Shown here piece after piece: positions 1-10,972 of a DNA stretch of 64,000 nucleotides. The position numbers were made by a program, and so were the translations under genes. The notes beneath the pieces are model-generated. The model saw only the letters and a program-made list of their open reading frames with translations, was not told where the DNA came from and ran no database searches. Position 1 is the first letter of the stretch. Every line of letters starts with the position of its first letter. Origin of the DNA: Hyphomicrobiales bacterium. GTDB lineage: Bacteria > Pseudomonadota > Alphaproteobacteria > Rhizobiales > Methyloligellaceae. The DNA is taken from NCBI GenBank assembly GCA_021775525.1, contig JAJFHQ010000068.1:24208-88207 (forward strand). The letters are read 5' to 3'.

Positions 1-1
1 G

Positions 2-1195
2 GCATACGCTAAATCACCAACCTCGCAGGCTCAACGCCGGGTGAGCATTCTTGGAGCGACCGGTTCGGTCGGTTGCTCAACGCTGGACCTGATTGGCCGC
101 CATCCCAATCGATATGACGTGGTTGCCCTAACGGCCAATTCCAATGCGGAGTTGCTCGCTAAACAGGCTATTGCACATGATGCGGAGTTAGCCGTATTGG
201 CTGACCCGGCCGGATTGGACGAACTGAAATCCGCACTTTCGGGAACATCAGTTGAGGCCGCGGCAGGCCAGGAAGCGCTTATGGAAGCTGTCGCCCGGCC
301 CGCAGACTGGACCATGGCCGCGATTGTCGGCTCTGCTGGTTTAAGGCCCACACTGGAAGCTGTGAGGCAGGGCAAGTCAGTGGCTCTGGCGAACAAGGAA
401 TGTCTTGTTTCTGCGGGAGACATTTTCATGGAAACCGTGGCGAGTTCCGGAACCCGGCTTCTGCCTGTCGATTCGGAACATTCCGCCGGTTTTCAATCCA
501 TTGATCCAAATGCCAGCGATGCCATTGAAAAAATAACGCTGACAGCGTCGGGTGGGCCGTTTCGCACTTGGACGCGTGAACAAATTAAAACTGCCACCCC
601 TGAGGACGCATTAAATCATCCGACCTGGTCGATGGGCGACAAGTTGACGATTGATTCTGCAACCCTCATGAACAAGGGGCTGGAACTGATTGAGGCATTT
701 TTCCTGTTTCCCGTTGAGCCGGATCAGCTTGGTGTTGTTGTCCATCCGCAATCTATCGTTCACTGCCTCGTTGAATATTCGGATGGTTCCGTCCTGGCCC
801 AATTAAGTTCACCTGACATGCGCACACCCATTGCCTATTCGCTGGCCTGGCCGGAGCGCATGTGGGCACCGACGGAACGGCTCGATCTGGCCAAAATAGG
901 ATCGCTCGATTTTGAAGCGCCCGACAATGATCGTTTTCCCGCTCCGCGCATGGCCATTGAGGCCCTGAAAGCCAATAATGGTTCAACGACAGTTTTGAAC
1001 GCTGCCAATGAAATCGCTGTTGACGCGTTTCTCAATCGCAGGATAGGACTCCCCTCAATCTGCACACTAGTAGCGGATACCCTTGAAGCTGTGGCCCGCG
1101 ATGGGCTTACCAAGCCGAAAACACTGGATGATGTATTGGCCCTGGACGCGTTAAGCCGAACACTGGCACGCTCATTGCTACCGGAATTGGTCTAG
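2..1195 (+). CDS. dxr: 1-deoxy-D-xylulose 5-phosphate reductoisomerase (5' end outside window)
   Basis: SILGATGSVGCSTLDLI NADP-binding start, ALANKECLVSAG, LPVDSEHSA, HPTWSMGDKLTIDSATLMNKGLE. The frame is open to base 2, so the ORF-track GTG at 41 is probably not the true start. Confidence 0.95.
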   Translation, partial: AYAKSPTSQAQRRVSILGATGSVGCSTLDLIGRHPNRYDVVALTANSNAELLAKQAIAHDAELAVLADPAGLDELKSALSGTSVEAAAGQEALMEAVARPADWTMAAIVGSAGLRPTLEAVRQGKSVALANKECLVSAGDIFMETVASSGTRLLPVDSEHSAGFQSIDPNASDAIEKITLTASGGPFRTWTREQIKTATPEDALNHPTWSMGDKLTIDSATLMNKGLELIEAFFLFPVEPDQLGVVVHPQSIVHCLVEYSDGSVLAQLSSPDMRTPIAYSLAWPERMWAPTERLDLAKIGSLDFEAPDNDRFPAPRMAIEALKANNGSTTVLNAANEIAVDAFLNRRIGLPSICTLVADTLEAVARDGLTKPKTLDDVLALDALSRTLARSLLPELV

Positions 1196-1242
1196 TCCTT
1201 TGAGTGCGATATCAGCCGAGATCGAACAGGAGACCTGAATTT

Positions 1243-2388
1243 ATGGAAATGCTCACGAAAATGGCCGGTTATGGGGAATCATTCTTTTCCTACCTGCTTC
1301 CGTTTCTGTTCGTTCTGACCGTGGTCGTGTTTTTTCACGAGCTTGGTCATTTCATTGTGGCACGCTGGTGCAAGGTAACAGTTCGCGTGTTTTCACTAGG
1401 CTTTGGCCGGGAAATTTACGGATTTAATGACAAGCATGGAACACGGTGGCGCCTCTCGTGGATTCCACTTGGCGGGTATGTTAAATTTCTTGGCGATGAG
1501 AATGCGGCAAGCGTTCCTGACCAGGACGCCATGAAAAAGATGACAGAGGATGAGCGTACAGGAAGTTTTCACAGCAAATCTCTGAGTCAGCGCGCTGCGG
1601 TGGTGGCGGCGGGTCCCATCGCCAATTTTCTGCTGGCAATCGTCATCTTCGCCTTCATGTTCACCTTTATTGGCCAGCGCCAGACACTTCCGATAGTTGA
1701 TGCGGTATCTGCAGGCAGCGCGGCGGAGGAAGCCGGGTTCAAGGCCGGCGACCGCGTCCTGAGTATCGATGGTGAAGCCATTGAAAGCTTTGGGGAAATG
1801 CAGAGAATTGTGAGCACTAGCGCAGATCAGTTGCTCAATATCATGGTCAATCGTTCGGGCGCTGAACTTGCCTTGAAAGCAACCCCCCGCAAGCAGGAAA
1901 CCAAGGATGTTTTCGGTAATGTCTTACGTAGGGGCCTCCTAGGCATAAGGCGCAGCGCATCTCCCGATGATTGGGTCTTGAAGAAACACGATCCTCTCAC
2001 ATCCGTCTGGATGGGGACAAAGGAGACCTATTTTGTTATCACGAGGACACTCCATTATCTCTACGAAGTGGTGACTGGCCGGGAAAAGGCCGATCAGCTC
2101 GGCGGACCCATCCGAATCGCACAGGTTTCCGGGCAGGTGGCCTCTGCGGGCTTCCTGGCGCTGATGAATCTCGCCGCAATATTATCTGTCAGCATCGGTC
2201 TCATTAACCTCTTCCCCATTCCAATGTTGGATGGAGGCCATTTAGTGTTCTATGCCATAGAAGCGGTACGGGGCAGGCCACTGAGTGAACGCACCCAGGA
2301 AATAGGCTTTAGAATTGGCTTGGCGCTGGTGCTTATGCTAATGATTTTTGCCACTTGGAATGATCTGATTCATTTGAGTTCGCTGTAA
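1243..2388 (+). CDS. rseP: RIP site-2 zinc metalloprotease RseP
   Basis: HELGHF zinc site, PDZ domain (AGFKAGDRVLSIDG), C-terminal NLFPIPMLDGGHL. Start ATG placed at MEMLTKM. Confidence 0.93.
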   Translation: MEMLTKMAGYGESFFSYLLPFLFVLTVVVFFHELGHFIVARWCKVTVRVFSLGFGREIYGFNDKHGTRWRLSWIPLGGYVKFLGDENAASVPDQDAMKKMTEDERTGSFHSKSLSQRAAVVAAGPIANFLLAIVIFAFMFTFIGQRQTLPIVDAVSAGSAAEEAGFKAGDRVLSIDGEAIESFGEMQRIVSTSADQLLNIMVNRSGAELALKATPRKQETKDVFGNVLRRGLLGIRRSASPDDWVLKKHDPLTSVWMGTKETYFVITRTLHYLYEVVTGREKADQLGGPIRIAQVSGQVASAGFLALMNLAAILSVSIGLINLFPIPMLDGGHLVFYAIEAVRGRPLSERTQEIGFRIGLALVLMLMIFATWNDLIHLSSL

Positions 2389-2544
2389 TCTCGCCAGTTC
2401 CAATATGGCAAGCCAGACAAATGGACAACCACTTGTCTTGACTGGGAAAAACGAACAAAAAACGGCCACAAAAGGATGTCCTTCTGGTCAACGTTTCGTA
2501 CTGCGTATATGGGGTTTAGCGTAGCCAGGGAAAATATAATAAAA

Positions 2545-4875
2545 ATGCGCGTTGGGAATCTTGGAGTGAGGGGGCTGATAACACTCCTGCTGCTGTTTGT
2601 CGCTGCGCCGGTTACGGCGTTGATCGGCATCTCGGCGGGAGGGTCTGGCGCGTGGGCACAGTCCGCGCCGGTTATTCGCTCGATTCAAGTGCAAGGTAAT
2701 CGCCGTGTCGAGCCCGAAACAGTCCGCTCTTATCTCCAGTTTTCGCCCGGCAGTCGCTACAATCCGCTCAAGGTCAATGAATCTCTCAAATCGCTGTTCG
2801 CTACTGGATTGTTTTCCGACGTCAGAATCGGGCGCAAGGGCAGCACCGTTATCGTCAAGGTGGTTGAAAACCCGATCGTTCGTCAGGTCGCATTTGAAGG
2901 CAACGCGGAGATTAAGAGCGAAACGCTAGAAACTGAACTCCAGATGAAATCCCGTGCCGTGTTTACCCGGGCCCGCGTGAAGGCAGATGTCCAGCGCATC
3001 CTGAACGTCTACCGACGTTCGGGACGATTCGCAGCCCGTGTCGAGCCTAAGATCATCAACCAGGAACAAAATCGTGTTGATCTTGTTTTCGAAATCGATG
3101 AGGGGCCGAAAACTACCGTCCGCAGCATCAGTTTCGTTGGCAACGACTCTTTTTCTGATTCTCAATTAAGAGATATTGTGACGACCTCCGAAACCGGTCT
3201 TCTCAGTTTCCTGAATCCCACGAATATTTACGACCCAGACCGGCTTAATCTCGATCGCGAACTGTTACGGCAGTTCTATCTGAAGAATGGTTACGCTGAT
3301 GCCCGTGTCGTTGCCGCAACGGCAGACCTGGACCGGGATGGGCAGGGCTTTTTCATCTCGTTCACAATCGATGAGGGAGAGCAATACAAATTTGGAAACA
3401 TCGATATTGAGACCAATCTGGTATCACTAGACCCGGAAGCTGTTCGTGAAAAAATCGAGACTAAAACCGGCAAGATTTATGACGCTTCAAAAGTCGACAA
3501 ATCACTTGAGAACATCACTACTGAAGTTGCCGCATTTGGTTATGCATTCGCCCGGGTGCGCCCGCGCGTTGACCGGGATACCGTGGCTCGGGTCATCTCC
3601 ATCACATACACTATCGAGGAAGGTCCCCGGGTCTACATCGAACGTATCGATATTGTCGGCAATGTTCGTACACTGGACAAAGTCATCCGCCGTGAATTCC
3701 GTCTTGCCGAAGGTGATGCCTATAACCGTTTACTTGTAGAAGCCGCCCGCAGACGCCTGACTCGTCTTCAATATTTCAAAACAGTATCGATCAACAGCGA
3801 ACCTGGCAGCGCCCCGGACCGGCTTATCATAATTGTGCAAGTCCAAGAGCAGCCGACTGGTGAGCTTTCCCTTGGTGGCGGCTACTCAAGCGCTGATGGT
3901 CCTATAGTCGACATCACACTGTCCGAACGTAATTTACTTGGCCGGGGTCAGTTTGTGCGGTTGAAGATGACCGGTGGATTTGAAAGCCTTAATGCGGAAT
4001 TCTCATTCACCGAGCCAAAATTCATGGGCCGGAACATGTCTGCAGGTATAGATCTTTTCGTGTCCGAACGAGATCGCTCTGATGAGTCTTCCTTCAGTTC
4101 GAAGCGGGTTGGCGGCGGCGTGAGATTCGGCGTGCCGTTAAATGAGGATTGGCGCTTCAACACTGGTTACCGCCTTGTTCAGGAAGAAATATTTGATGTT
4201 CAGAGCGATGCATCTCCTGCCATTAAAGGTGCCGAGGGCGAGACGCTGGTTTCATCCATCAACTACTCGTTCGTATACGATACTCGCAATCATCCCAAAA
4301 ATCCTTCACGGGGTATCTTGTTTCACATTGGGCAGGATCTGGCCGGGCTTGGTGGCGATGTGAATTTCGTACGCACAACATCAGAAGTACGTGGCTTTTA
4401 TCCCCTGCCCAAGAAAATGGTGCTCGCGGGGCGTGTGCAGGGGGGCCATATCGCAGGATTTGGTGGCGATGAGGTTCGGATTTTGGATCTCTTCTTCAAA
4501 GGCTCCGAGACCATTCGCGGCTTTGATAATTCGGGTATAGGCCCTCGCGACCTTGCGACAAAAGACGCATTGGGCGGCAAAATATTTGCTGCTAGTTCAC
4601 TTGAGTTGAGATTTCCCATACCCAAGCTACCTGAAAAAATGGGTTTGTCCGCAGCCGTATTTTTCGATGCCGCCACACTTTACGATACGGGTGACTTAAG
4701 CGGCTTGTCCGTCTCCAGCGTTGGCGATGATAAAACTATAAGAACTTCTGTCGGCGCCAGTTTGATCTGGCAATCCCCCTTGGGACCTTTACGTGCAGAT
4801 TTTGCAACTGCACTTTCAAAAGAATCCTATGATGAAGAGAAATTTTTCCATTTCGGCGCCGCGGCCCGGTTCTAA
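2545..4875 (+). CDS. bamA: Outer membrane protein assembly factor BamA
   Basis: Signal peptide, POTRA repeats (IRSIQVQGNRRVEPETVRSYL), C-terminal beta-barrel ending HFGAAARF; located rseP-bamA-lpxD. An upstream in-frame ATG at 2476 is also possible. Confidence 0.95.
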   Translation: MRVGNLGVRGLITLLLLFVAAPVTALIGISAGGSGAWAQSAPVIRSIQVQGNRRVEPETVRSYLQFSPGSRYNPLKVNESLKSLFATGLFSDVRIGRKGSTVIVKVVENPIVRQVAFEGNAEIKSETLETELQMKSRAVFTRARVKADVQRILNVYRRSGRFAARVEPKIINQEQNRVDLVFEIDEGPKTTVRSISFVGNDSFSDSQLRDIVTTSETGLLSFLNPTNIYDPDRLNLDRELLRQFYLKNGYADARVVAATADLDRDGQGFFISFTIDEGEQYKFGNIDIETNLVSLDPEAVREKIETKTGKIYDASKVDKSLENITTEVAAFGYAFARVRPRVDRDTVARVISITYTIEEGPRVYIERIDIVGNVRTLDKVIRREFRLAEGDAYNRLLVEAARRRLTRLQYFKTVSINSEPGSAPDRLIIIVQVQEQPTGELSLGGGYSSADGPIVDITLSERNLLGRGQFVRLKMTGGFESLNAEFSFTEPKFMGRNMSAGIDLFVSERDRSDESSFSSKRVGGGVRFGVPLNEDWRFNTGYRLVQEEIFDVQSDASPAIKGAEGETLVSSINYSFVYDTRNHPKNPSRGILFHIGQDLAGLGGDVNFVRTTSEVRGFYPLPKKMVLAGRVQGGHIAGFGGDEVRILDLFFKGSETIRGFDNSGIGPRDLATKDALGGKIFAASSLELRFPIPKLPEKMGLSAAVFFDAATLYDTGDLSGLSVSSVGDDKTIRTSVGASLIWQSPLGPLRADFATALSKESYDEEKFFHFGAAARF

Positions 4876-4951
4876 TTTGCACAATTGCCAGTCCATCTGC
4901 TCCAAAATCCAGTAATTGATTGAAGACCTCTTAGGGTAGAGAATAAATGCT

Positions 4952-6019
4952 ATGGAACATCCTGGATTCTTCAAACGGGCAGGACCCTTTACGCTGGGTG
5001 AATTGATCACTCGCGCCGAGGCGCAACCATCCCCAAAACTGGATACGTCACTCGAGATCACTGATGTGTTGCCGCTTGATGAAGCGGGCGATACGCATCT
5101 GTCATTTTTTGATAACACCAAATATCTGAAAAGCTTTGAGAAATGCGGTGCGACGGCGTGCTTTGTCGCGGAACGATATGCCGAACGTGCACCAGAGAAG
5201 GTAGCCGTTCTGGTGGCGGATAATCCTTATCGCTCCTTTGCCTTGTCTCTGGCGATGTTTTATCCCGAGGCCCTCAGCCCCCGCACCATTGGAGCTGAGG
5301 ATACCGGGTTTACAGGGGGCGTGCATTCTTCGGCCATGCTTGAAGAAGGTGTCATCGTGGAGCCGGGCGCCTCCATTGGACCCGAGGCACATATTGGCAA
5401 GGGAACTGTGATCTGCGCTGGTACATGCATTGGTTACAGGGTGTGTGTGGGGCGTGATTGCTTTATAAGCCCCAATGTCACGATTACGAATGCACTTGTT
5501 GGCAACAACGTTATTGTCCATCCCGGCGTATGCATCGGGCAAGACGGGTTTGGTTTTTCGATGGGCCCGCAGGGTCATTTGAAAGTCCCGCAAATAGGGC
5601 GTGTTATCATCCAGGACTCAGTTGAAATTGGCAGCAGCACGACCATTGATCGGGGTGCCCTCAAAGACACGATTATCGGTGAAGGAACAAAAATTGATAA
5701 TCAGGTCCAAATCGGGCACAACGTCGTCATGGGCCGGGGCTGTATCATCGTTGCGCAGGTTGGAATTTCAGGCTCGGTCGAAATGGGTGATGGTGTAGTT
5801 CTAGGCGGGCAAGTCGGCGTGGTTGGCCACGTCAAGATCGGTTCTGGCGCTCAAATAGCAGCCTCAAGTAATGTAAATGGTGATGTTCCCCCAGGGGCTA
5901 AATGGGGCGGCACTCCCGCCAAACCTATTTCCAAGTGGTTCCGGGAAATCGCTCTTGTACAGAAGCTCGCCGAGAACCGCAGTGAATTATTGAAGAAAGA
6001 TGATCGTACCAAATCTTAG
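4952..6019 (+). CDS. lpxD: UDP-3-O-(3-hydroxymyristoyl)glucosamine N-acyltransferase
   Basis: Left-handed beta-helix hexapeptide repeats, [33 protein letters not shown]; lipid A cluster context. Confidence 0.95.
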   Translation: MEHPGFFKRAGPFTLGELITRAEAQPSPKLDTSLEITDVLPLDEAGDTHLSFFDNTKYLKSFEKCGATACFVAERYAERAPEKVAVLVADNPYRSFALSLAMFYPEALSPRTIGAEDTGFTGGVHSSAMLEEGVIVEPGASIGPEAHIGKGTVICAGTCIGYRVCVGRDCFISPNVTITNALVGNNVIVHPGVCIGQDGFGFSMGPQGHLKVPQIGRVIIQDSVEIGSSTTIDRGALKDTIIGEGTKIDNQVQIGHNVVMGRGCIIVAQVGISGSVEMGDGVVLGGQVGVVGHVKIGSGAQIAASSNVNGDVPPGAKWGGTPAKPISKWFREIALVQKLAENRSELLKKDDRTKS

Positions 6020-6060
6020 AACAGGTTCTGAATTGGTTACGTGAAGATGGAGAACTTGGG

Positions 6061-6528
6061 ATGAACGATACGACTGGGGCAAAACAGGACAATGCCCTCG
6101 ACATCAAGCAGATCATGGATCTTCTTCCGCATCGGTACCCTTTTTTACTGGTTGATCGAATTATTGAAATTAACGGCGACCAGTCTGCTATCGGCATCAA
6201 AAATGTCACCGCCAACGAGCATTATTTTCAGGGCCACTTTCCGACGCATCCTGTAATGCCGGGTGTGCTTCTGATTGAGGGAATGGCACAAACCGCAGGT
6301 GCTCTTTGTGTTTCCTTCCTCGATGATGAATTTGACAACAGTCTGGTCTATTTCATGGCAATTGACCGAGCCAGGTTCCGCAAACCTGTCATGCCCGGCG
6401 ACACCGTCTACTATCATATGGAAAAAATTCGCAATCGCGGCCGCGTCTGGCGGTTCAAGGGCGAGGCCAAGGTTGATGGACATATCGTAGCAGAGGCTGA
6501 AATCAGCGCTACGATTGTGGATATTTGA
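6061..6528 (+). CDS. fabZ: 3-hydroxyacyl-[acyl-carrier-protein] dehydratase FabZ
   Basis: [33 protein letters not shown]. Confidence 0.96.
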   Translation: MNDTTGAKQDNALDIKQIMDLLPHRYPFLLVDRIIEINGDQSAIGIKNVTANEHYFQGHFPTHPVMPGVLLIEGMAQTAGALCVSFLDDEFDNSLVYFMAIDRARFRKPVMPGDTVYYHMEKIRNRGRVWRFKGEAKVDGHIVAEAEISATIVDI

Positions 6529-6541
6529 TCCGACGGTTCCC

Positions 6542-7339
6542 ATGAGCAATATTCATTCGAGCGCTATTGTCGACCCCGATGCAAAATTGGGATCTGGTGT
6601 AAAAATCGGCCCATATTGCGTGATTGGTCCTCATGTCGTGTTGGGAGATGGGTGCAAACTCCACTCCCATGTCGTGATTGAGGGTCACACCACGATCGGC
6701 GCAAATTGTGAAATTTTTCCGTTCGCCTCTCTTGGTAATCCGCCCCAGGACTTGAAATTCCGAGGAGAAAAAAGCCAGGTCATCATTGGCACAGACAACA
6801 TCATCCGTGAATATGTAACCATTCACCCAGGCACGGAAAGCGGCGGTCTTGTTACCAGGATCGGTTCCCAGTGCCTGCTGATGGGGCAAGTCCATATCGC
6901 CCATGATTGCCAAATCGGTGATCATGTGGTGCTTGCCAATGGCGCCGCCATAGCCGGTCACTGCGTCATTGGAGACCATGCCATTCTTGGAGGTCTGGCT
7001 GCCGTTCATCAATTTGTACGCATCGGTGAATATGCCTTTATTGGCGGCATGTCGGGTGTGGAAAGCGACATCATCCCCTATGGCATGGCCGTAGGCCCTC
7101 GCGCATCGCTTAAGGGCCTCAATATCATCGGTATAAAAAGAAGCGGTCTCGACCGCGCACAACTGAAACATTTACGCAGCGCCTATGATCTCCTGTTTGC
7201 CGACGAAGGAACTCTGTCAGAGAGGACCCTGATGGTGGAGAAAACCATGCCAGATGATGAACGGGTAGGTCGAATAGTGGAATTTATTCGCGAAGACTCA
7301 TCGCGTGCGCTTTCGGTCCCGAAGCAGGACTCCGCTTAA
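6542..7339 (+). CDS. lpxA: Acyl-ACP--UDP-N-acetylglucosamine O-acyltransferase
   Basis: Hexapeptide repeats, FASLGNPPQDLKFRGEKSQVIIG, IREYVTIHPGT, HIAHDCQIG. Confidence 0.95.
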   Translation: MSNIHSSAIVDPDAKLGSGVKIGPYCVIGPHVVLGDGCKLHSHVVIEGHTTIGANCEIFPFASLGNPPQDLKFRGEKSQVIIGTDNIIREYVTIHPGTESGGLVTRIGSQCLLMGQVHIAHDCQIGDHVVLANGAAIAGHCVIGDHAILGGLAAVHQFVRIGEYAFIGGMSGVESDIIPYGMAVGPRASLKGLNIIGIKRSGLDRAQLKHLRSAYDLLFADEGTLSERTLMVEKTMPDDERVGRIVEFIREDSSRALSVPKQDSA

Positions 7340-7368
7340 GGCGTCCCTACTGTCAAAGCAATGGTCAC

Positions 7369-8223
7369 ATGGCCAGGACAAAACATAAATCGCCAGTCGG
7401 TTTGGGAATAATCGCCTGCAGCGGGAACATGCCGCTTGAGGTTGCCAGAGCAGCCGAGGACACCGGTCTGCCAGTCCATATCATCGCGATAGAAGGGGCT
7501 GCAAGCAAAGGTGTGGAAGCATTCCCCCATAGCTGGGTTCAACTCAGCAAAATCGGGCGCATGCTGAAGCTCTTGAGAGAAAACAATTGCCAGCAACTGG
7601 TGATCGTCGGGGCAATGAAGCGCCCGGATTACGCGCGCCTGAGACCCGATTTCGGGGCCATTATAAATCTTCCAACCATTTTGAATTTAACCGTGGGTGG
7701 CGATAATTCGATCTTGAGCGTAATCGTCAATTTCTTCGACAAAAAGGGGTTTGAAGTGGTTGGAGCACAGGATATAGCCAAAGATTTGCTCGTGGGCGTT
7801 GGTCCCATGGGACGTCACCGGCCAAACAAGAAAGATTTGAGAGACATCCAGACCGGCCTCAACGTTGTTGAGAAGCTCGGTGCTCTCGATGTCGGGCAGG
7901 CCGCTGTCGTTGCATCACAATATGTGTTGGCAGTTGAAGCTGCCGAGGGCACCGATCTTATGCTGGACCGATGCAGGGACTTGCGGCAATCGGGTTCCAG
8001 AAAAGTTGGCAAGCAAAGCGGCGTACTCGTCAAAGGTCCCAAGCCCGGGCAGGAGCGACGGATTGATCTGCCGACCGTGGGACCACAAACGGTACGAAAG
8101 GCCGCAGAGGCCGGATTGAAAGGAATTGCTTTAGCCGCGAACAATGTCCTGGTGATAGATCGCGATGAAGTTGTCAAATTGGCGGATGACGCCGGGATTT
8201 TTATTTTCGGCGTGGAGGCATGA
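7369..8223 (+). CDS. lpxI: UDP-2,3-diacylglucosamine pyrophosphatase LpxI (DUF1009)
   Basis: LGIIACSGNMPLEVARAAEDTG; position between lpxA and lpxB; alphaproteobacterial LpxI replaces LpxH. Confidence 0.92.
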   Translation: MARTKHKSPVGLGIIACSGNMPLEVARAAEDTGLPVHIIAIEGAASKGVEAFPHSWVQLSKIGRMLKLLRENNCQQLVIVGAMKRPDYARLRPDFGAIINLPTILNLTVGGDNSILSVIVNFFDKKGFEVVGAQDIAKDLLVGVGPMGRHRPNKKDLRDIQTGLNVVEKLGALDVGQAAVVASQYVLAVEAAEGTDLMLDRCRDLRQSGSRKVGKQSGVLVKGPKPGQERRIDLPTVGPQTVRKAAEAGLKGIALAANNVLVIDRDEVVKLADDAGIFIFGVEA

Positions 8224-9404
8224 TCCAGAAACCCGACAAGATTAAACCACTTAGCATCTTTGTGGTTTCCGGCGAGCCTTCCGGAGACCAGCTCGGTGGC
8301 AATCTGATAAAGGCTATCCGGCGCGCGGTCACGGGCCCGGTACGCTTTCAAGGGGTTGGCGCAGAGGCCATGGAGCGGGAAGGGTGCACGTCCCTGTTTC
8401 CCCTTTCCGATGTCGCTGTCATGGGTCCGATCGCCATATTGGCGCGGCTGCCAAAACTTGTGCGGCGGGTTTACCAGACGGTAGATGCAATTCTTGAGGC
8501 AAATCCGGATGTGCTCGTTATTATTGATAGTCCGGAATTCACTCATCCAATCGCCAAACGTGTGCGCAAGCGAAATCCTTCAATACCAATCATCGATTAT
8601 GTCTCTCCCACAGTCTGGATCTGGCGTTCCGGGCGCTCCCGCAAAATGCGCAGCTATGTAGATCATGTACTTGCCTTGCTGCCGTTCGAGCCCGCTGTTC
8701 ACAAGCGACTGGAAGGCCCGCCCTGCACATATGTGGGTCACCCTTTAATCGAACGCTCAGACTGGATCAGGAGCCTCAAGCCGCGCGAACTGGCAAACAC
8801 GCATGGTCTGAAAAAGGGGCGCAAGATTCTTACCGTTCTGCCCGGAAGCCGACAAAATGAAATCACCTTGCTCATGGAATGCTTTGGCGGTGCCCTTGAG
8901 AGGGTTATCGAGGCCATTGGTGAGATTGAGGTCATGGTGCCAGTCGTTCCATCGGTACGGCATCTAGTAGAAGAGAAGCTGGAGAGCTGGCCCATCAAAC
9001 CTCATCTCGTAGAGGGAGAAACAGCCAAATTTCAAGCTTTCAGGCTATCGGATGCAGCCTTGGCCGCTTCAGGGACCGTCACGCTTGAACTTGCATTGAG
9101 CGGAACGCCCATGGTGGTCGCCTATCGCCTGGAATTTATTGCATCGCTTGCGCGCATTCTTGCGACATTTCCCTCGATCGTGTTGCCAAATCTCATACTT
9201 GAAAAAAATGCCTTTCCCGAATTCCTGGAAGAGACTTGTACATCTGAGAATCTTGCCGCCGCACTGCTGCCATTGCTCAAAGGTGGGAAAGCCCGCGAGA
9301 TACAATTGACCGCAATAAAGGGGCTTGAGAAAAAAATGCGCCTGGCGTGCGGCCAACCAAGTGATCTCGCGGCCAAGATCGTGCTCGAACACGTCAGAAA
9401 ATAG
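8220..9404 (+). CDS. lpxB: Lipid-A-disaccharide synthase
   Basis: VVSGEPSGDQLGGNLI, VLPGSRQNEI, SGTVTLELALSGTPMVVAYR; ATGA overlap with lpxI. Confidence 0.95.
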   Translation: MIQKPDKIKPLSIFVVSGEPSGDQLGGNLIKAIRRAVTGPVRFQGVGAEAMEREGCTSLFPLSDVAVMGPIAILARLPKLVRRVYQTVDAILEANPDVLVIIDSPEFTHPIAKRVRKRNPSIPIIDYVSPTVWIWRSGRSRKMRSYVDHVLALLPFEPAVHKRLEGPPCTYVGHPLIERSDWIRSLKPRELANTHGLKKGRKILTVLPGSRQNEITLLMECFGGALERVIEAIGEIEVMVPVVPSVRHLVEEKLESWPIKPHLVEGETAKFQAFRLSDAALAASGTVTLELALSGTPMVVAYRLEFIASLARILATFPSIVLPNLILEKNAFPEFLEETCTSENLAAALLPLLKGGKAREIQLTAIKGLEKKMRLACGQPSDLAAKIVLEHVRK

Positions 9405-9450
9405 TGACCCTAGAATTCGGACGGGATCACAGTCACCAACCTTCTGGAGC

Positions 9451-10785
9451 CTATTTGCGGTCCTCGATTTTTACATAGGGGCGTTTATCGGGCCCGGTAT
9501 AGAGTTGGCGGGGCCGCCCGATACGTTGATCAGGATCCTCGATCATCTCTTTCCATTGAGCAATCCAGCCGACCGTGCGCGCCAAAGCAAATAGCACGGT
9601 GAACATCGAGGTTGGGAAGCCAAGAGCCCGCAGAGTGATTCCGGAATAAAAATCGATATTCGGATAAAGTTTTCGTTCTACGAAATATTCGTCTTCCAAC
9701 GCGATTTTTTCCAGCGCCATCGCGACTGGTAGTGCCGGGTCCTTGTCCGCGCCAACGGCCTCAAGCACTTCATGGCAATTTTTCTGCATGATCTTGGCGC
9801 GCGGGTCGTAATTTTTATACACCCGGTGTCCAAAGCCCATGAGACGGAACGGATCGTCCTTGTCTTTGGCCTTTTTCACATATTCAGGGATGTTATCGAC
9901 GCTGCCTATCTCTTCAAGCATTTGCAGGGCCGCTTCATTAGCGCCTCCATGCGCCGGCCCCCACAGACAAGCGATGCCCGCAGAAATGCATGCAAACGGA
10001 TTGGCTCCTGAAGACCCTGCCAGCCTTACCGTAGATGTTGAGGCATTCTGTTCATGGTCGGCATGGAGGATGAATATGTTGTCCATGGCCGCTGCCAATA
10101 TCGGATCTGGCTCATATTTTTCACAAGGAACTGAAAAACACATATGCAGAAAGTTGGAGGCGTAATCCAGATCATTGCGCGGGTATGTGAAGGGCTGGCC
10201 AATGGAATATTTAAATGCCATGGCGGCGATAGTTGGCATCTTTGCGATCATACGAATTGAAGCAATGTCGCGCTGAATCGGATCCGTGATGTCAGTTGAA
10301 TCATGATAGAAGGCGGACAACGCGCCGACTACACCCACCATAATCGCCATGGGATGGGCGTCACGGCGAAAACCCGTGAAAATCCGGTGCATTTGCTCAT
10401 GCACCATCGTGTGCATGGTCACACGCTGCTGGAAATCCTCAAATTGCGCCGCGTTAGGCAATTCGCCGTAAAGAAGCAGGTGGCAGGTTTCAAGAAAATT
10501 ACCATTATCAGCCAATTCCTCGATCGGAAATCCGCGATGAAGCAGCAATCCCTCATCGCCATCGATATAAGTCAGTTTGGATTCACAACTCGCCGTGGAG
10601 GTAAACCCCGGATCGAAGGTGAAGCACCCCGTATCACCATACAAACGGGTAATATCGATGACATCAGGACCAATGCTGCCCTGATAAACAGGCAACGTGT
10701 GATCCTTTTCGTCTAACCTTAATGTCGCTGATTTCTGATTATCTGTCGCAGGTGCAGAACCTTGCGACTCGCCGGATGTGCTCAT
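9451..10785 (-). CDS. gltA: Citrate synthase
   Basis: [63 protein letters not shown]. Confidence 0.97.
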   Translation of the reverse strand: MSTSGESQGSAPATDNQKSATLRLDEKDHTLPVYQGSIGPDVIDITRLYGDTGCFTFDPGFTSTASCESKLTYIDGDEGLLLHRGFPIEELADNGNFLETCHLLLYGELPNAAQFEDFQQRVTMHTMVHEQMHRIFTGFRRDAHPMAIMVGVVGALSAFYHDSTDITDPIQRDIASIRMIAKMPTIAAMAFKYSIGQPFTYPRNDLDYASNFLHMCFSVPCEKYEPDPILAAAMDNIFILHADHEQNASTSTVRLAGSSGANPFACISAGIACLWGPAHGGANEAALQMLEEIGSVDNIPEYVKKAKDKDDPFRLMGFGHRVYKNYDPRAKIMQKNCHEVLEAVGADKDPALPVAMALEKIALEDEYFVERKLYPNIDFYSGITLRALGFPTSMFTVLFALARTVGWIAQWKEMIEDPDQRIGRPRQLYTGPDKRPYVKIEDRK

Positions 10786-10972
10786 GCACGACCTCCATCG
10801 TCTGGCCCAAACGCTATCCCATTACGGAGACAGCTATAAGTTGAATTGAAGAGTTGCCCCCTGCCTAATCGATTTCAGACTTTGGAGCAAGATCACCAAA
10901 GGACGCATTGACGTAATGCTTGGTATTTTAATGTGCAAAACGTGGATAACTCACCGGATTCAAGCTGTACAT

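Noticed and set aside
6509-7171. 220-aa minus-strand ORF antisense to lpxA
   Set aside because: Shadow ORF of the hexapeptide-repeat gene; no domain-like features.
7815-8546. 243-aa minus-strand ORF antisense to lpxI/lpxB
   Set aside because: Shadow ORF of two well-supported genes; no recognisable motif.
10942-10951. TTATCCACG, DnaA-box-like 9-mer (minus strand) between gltA and gltX
   Set aside because: Single near-match with no cluster of boxes or AT-rich unwinding region; likely chance.
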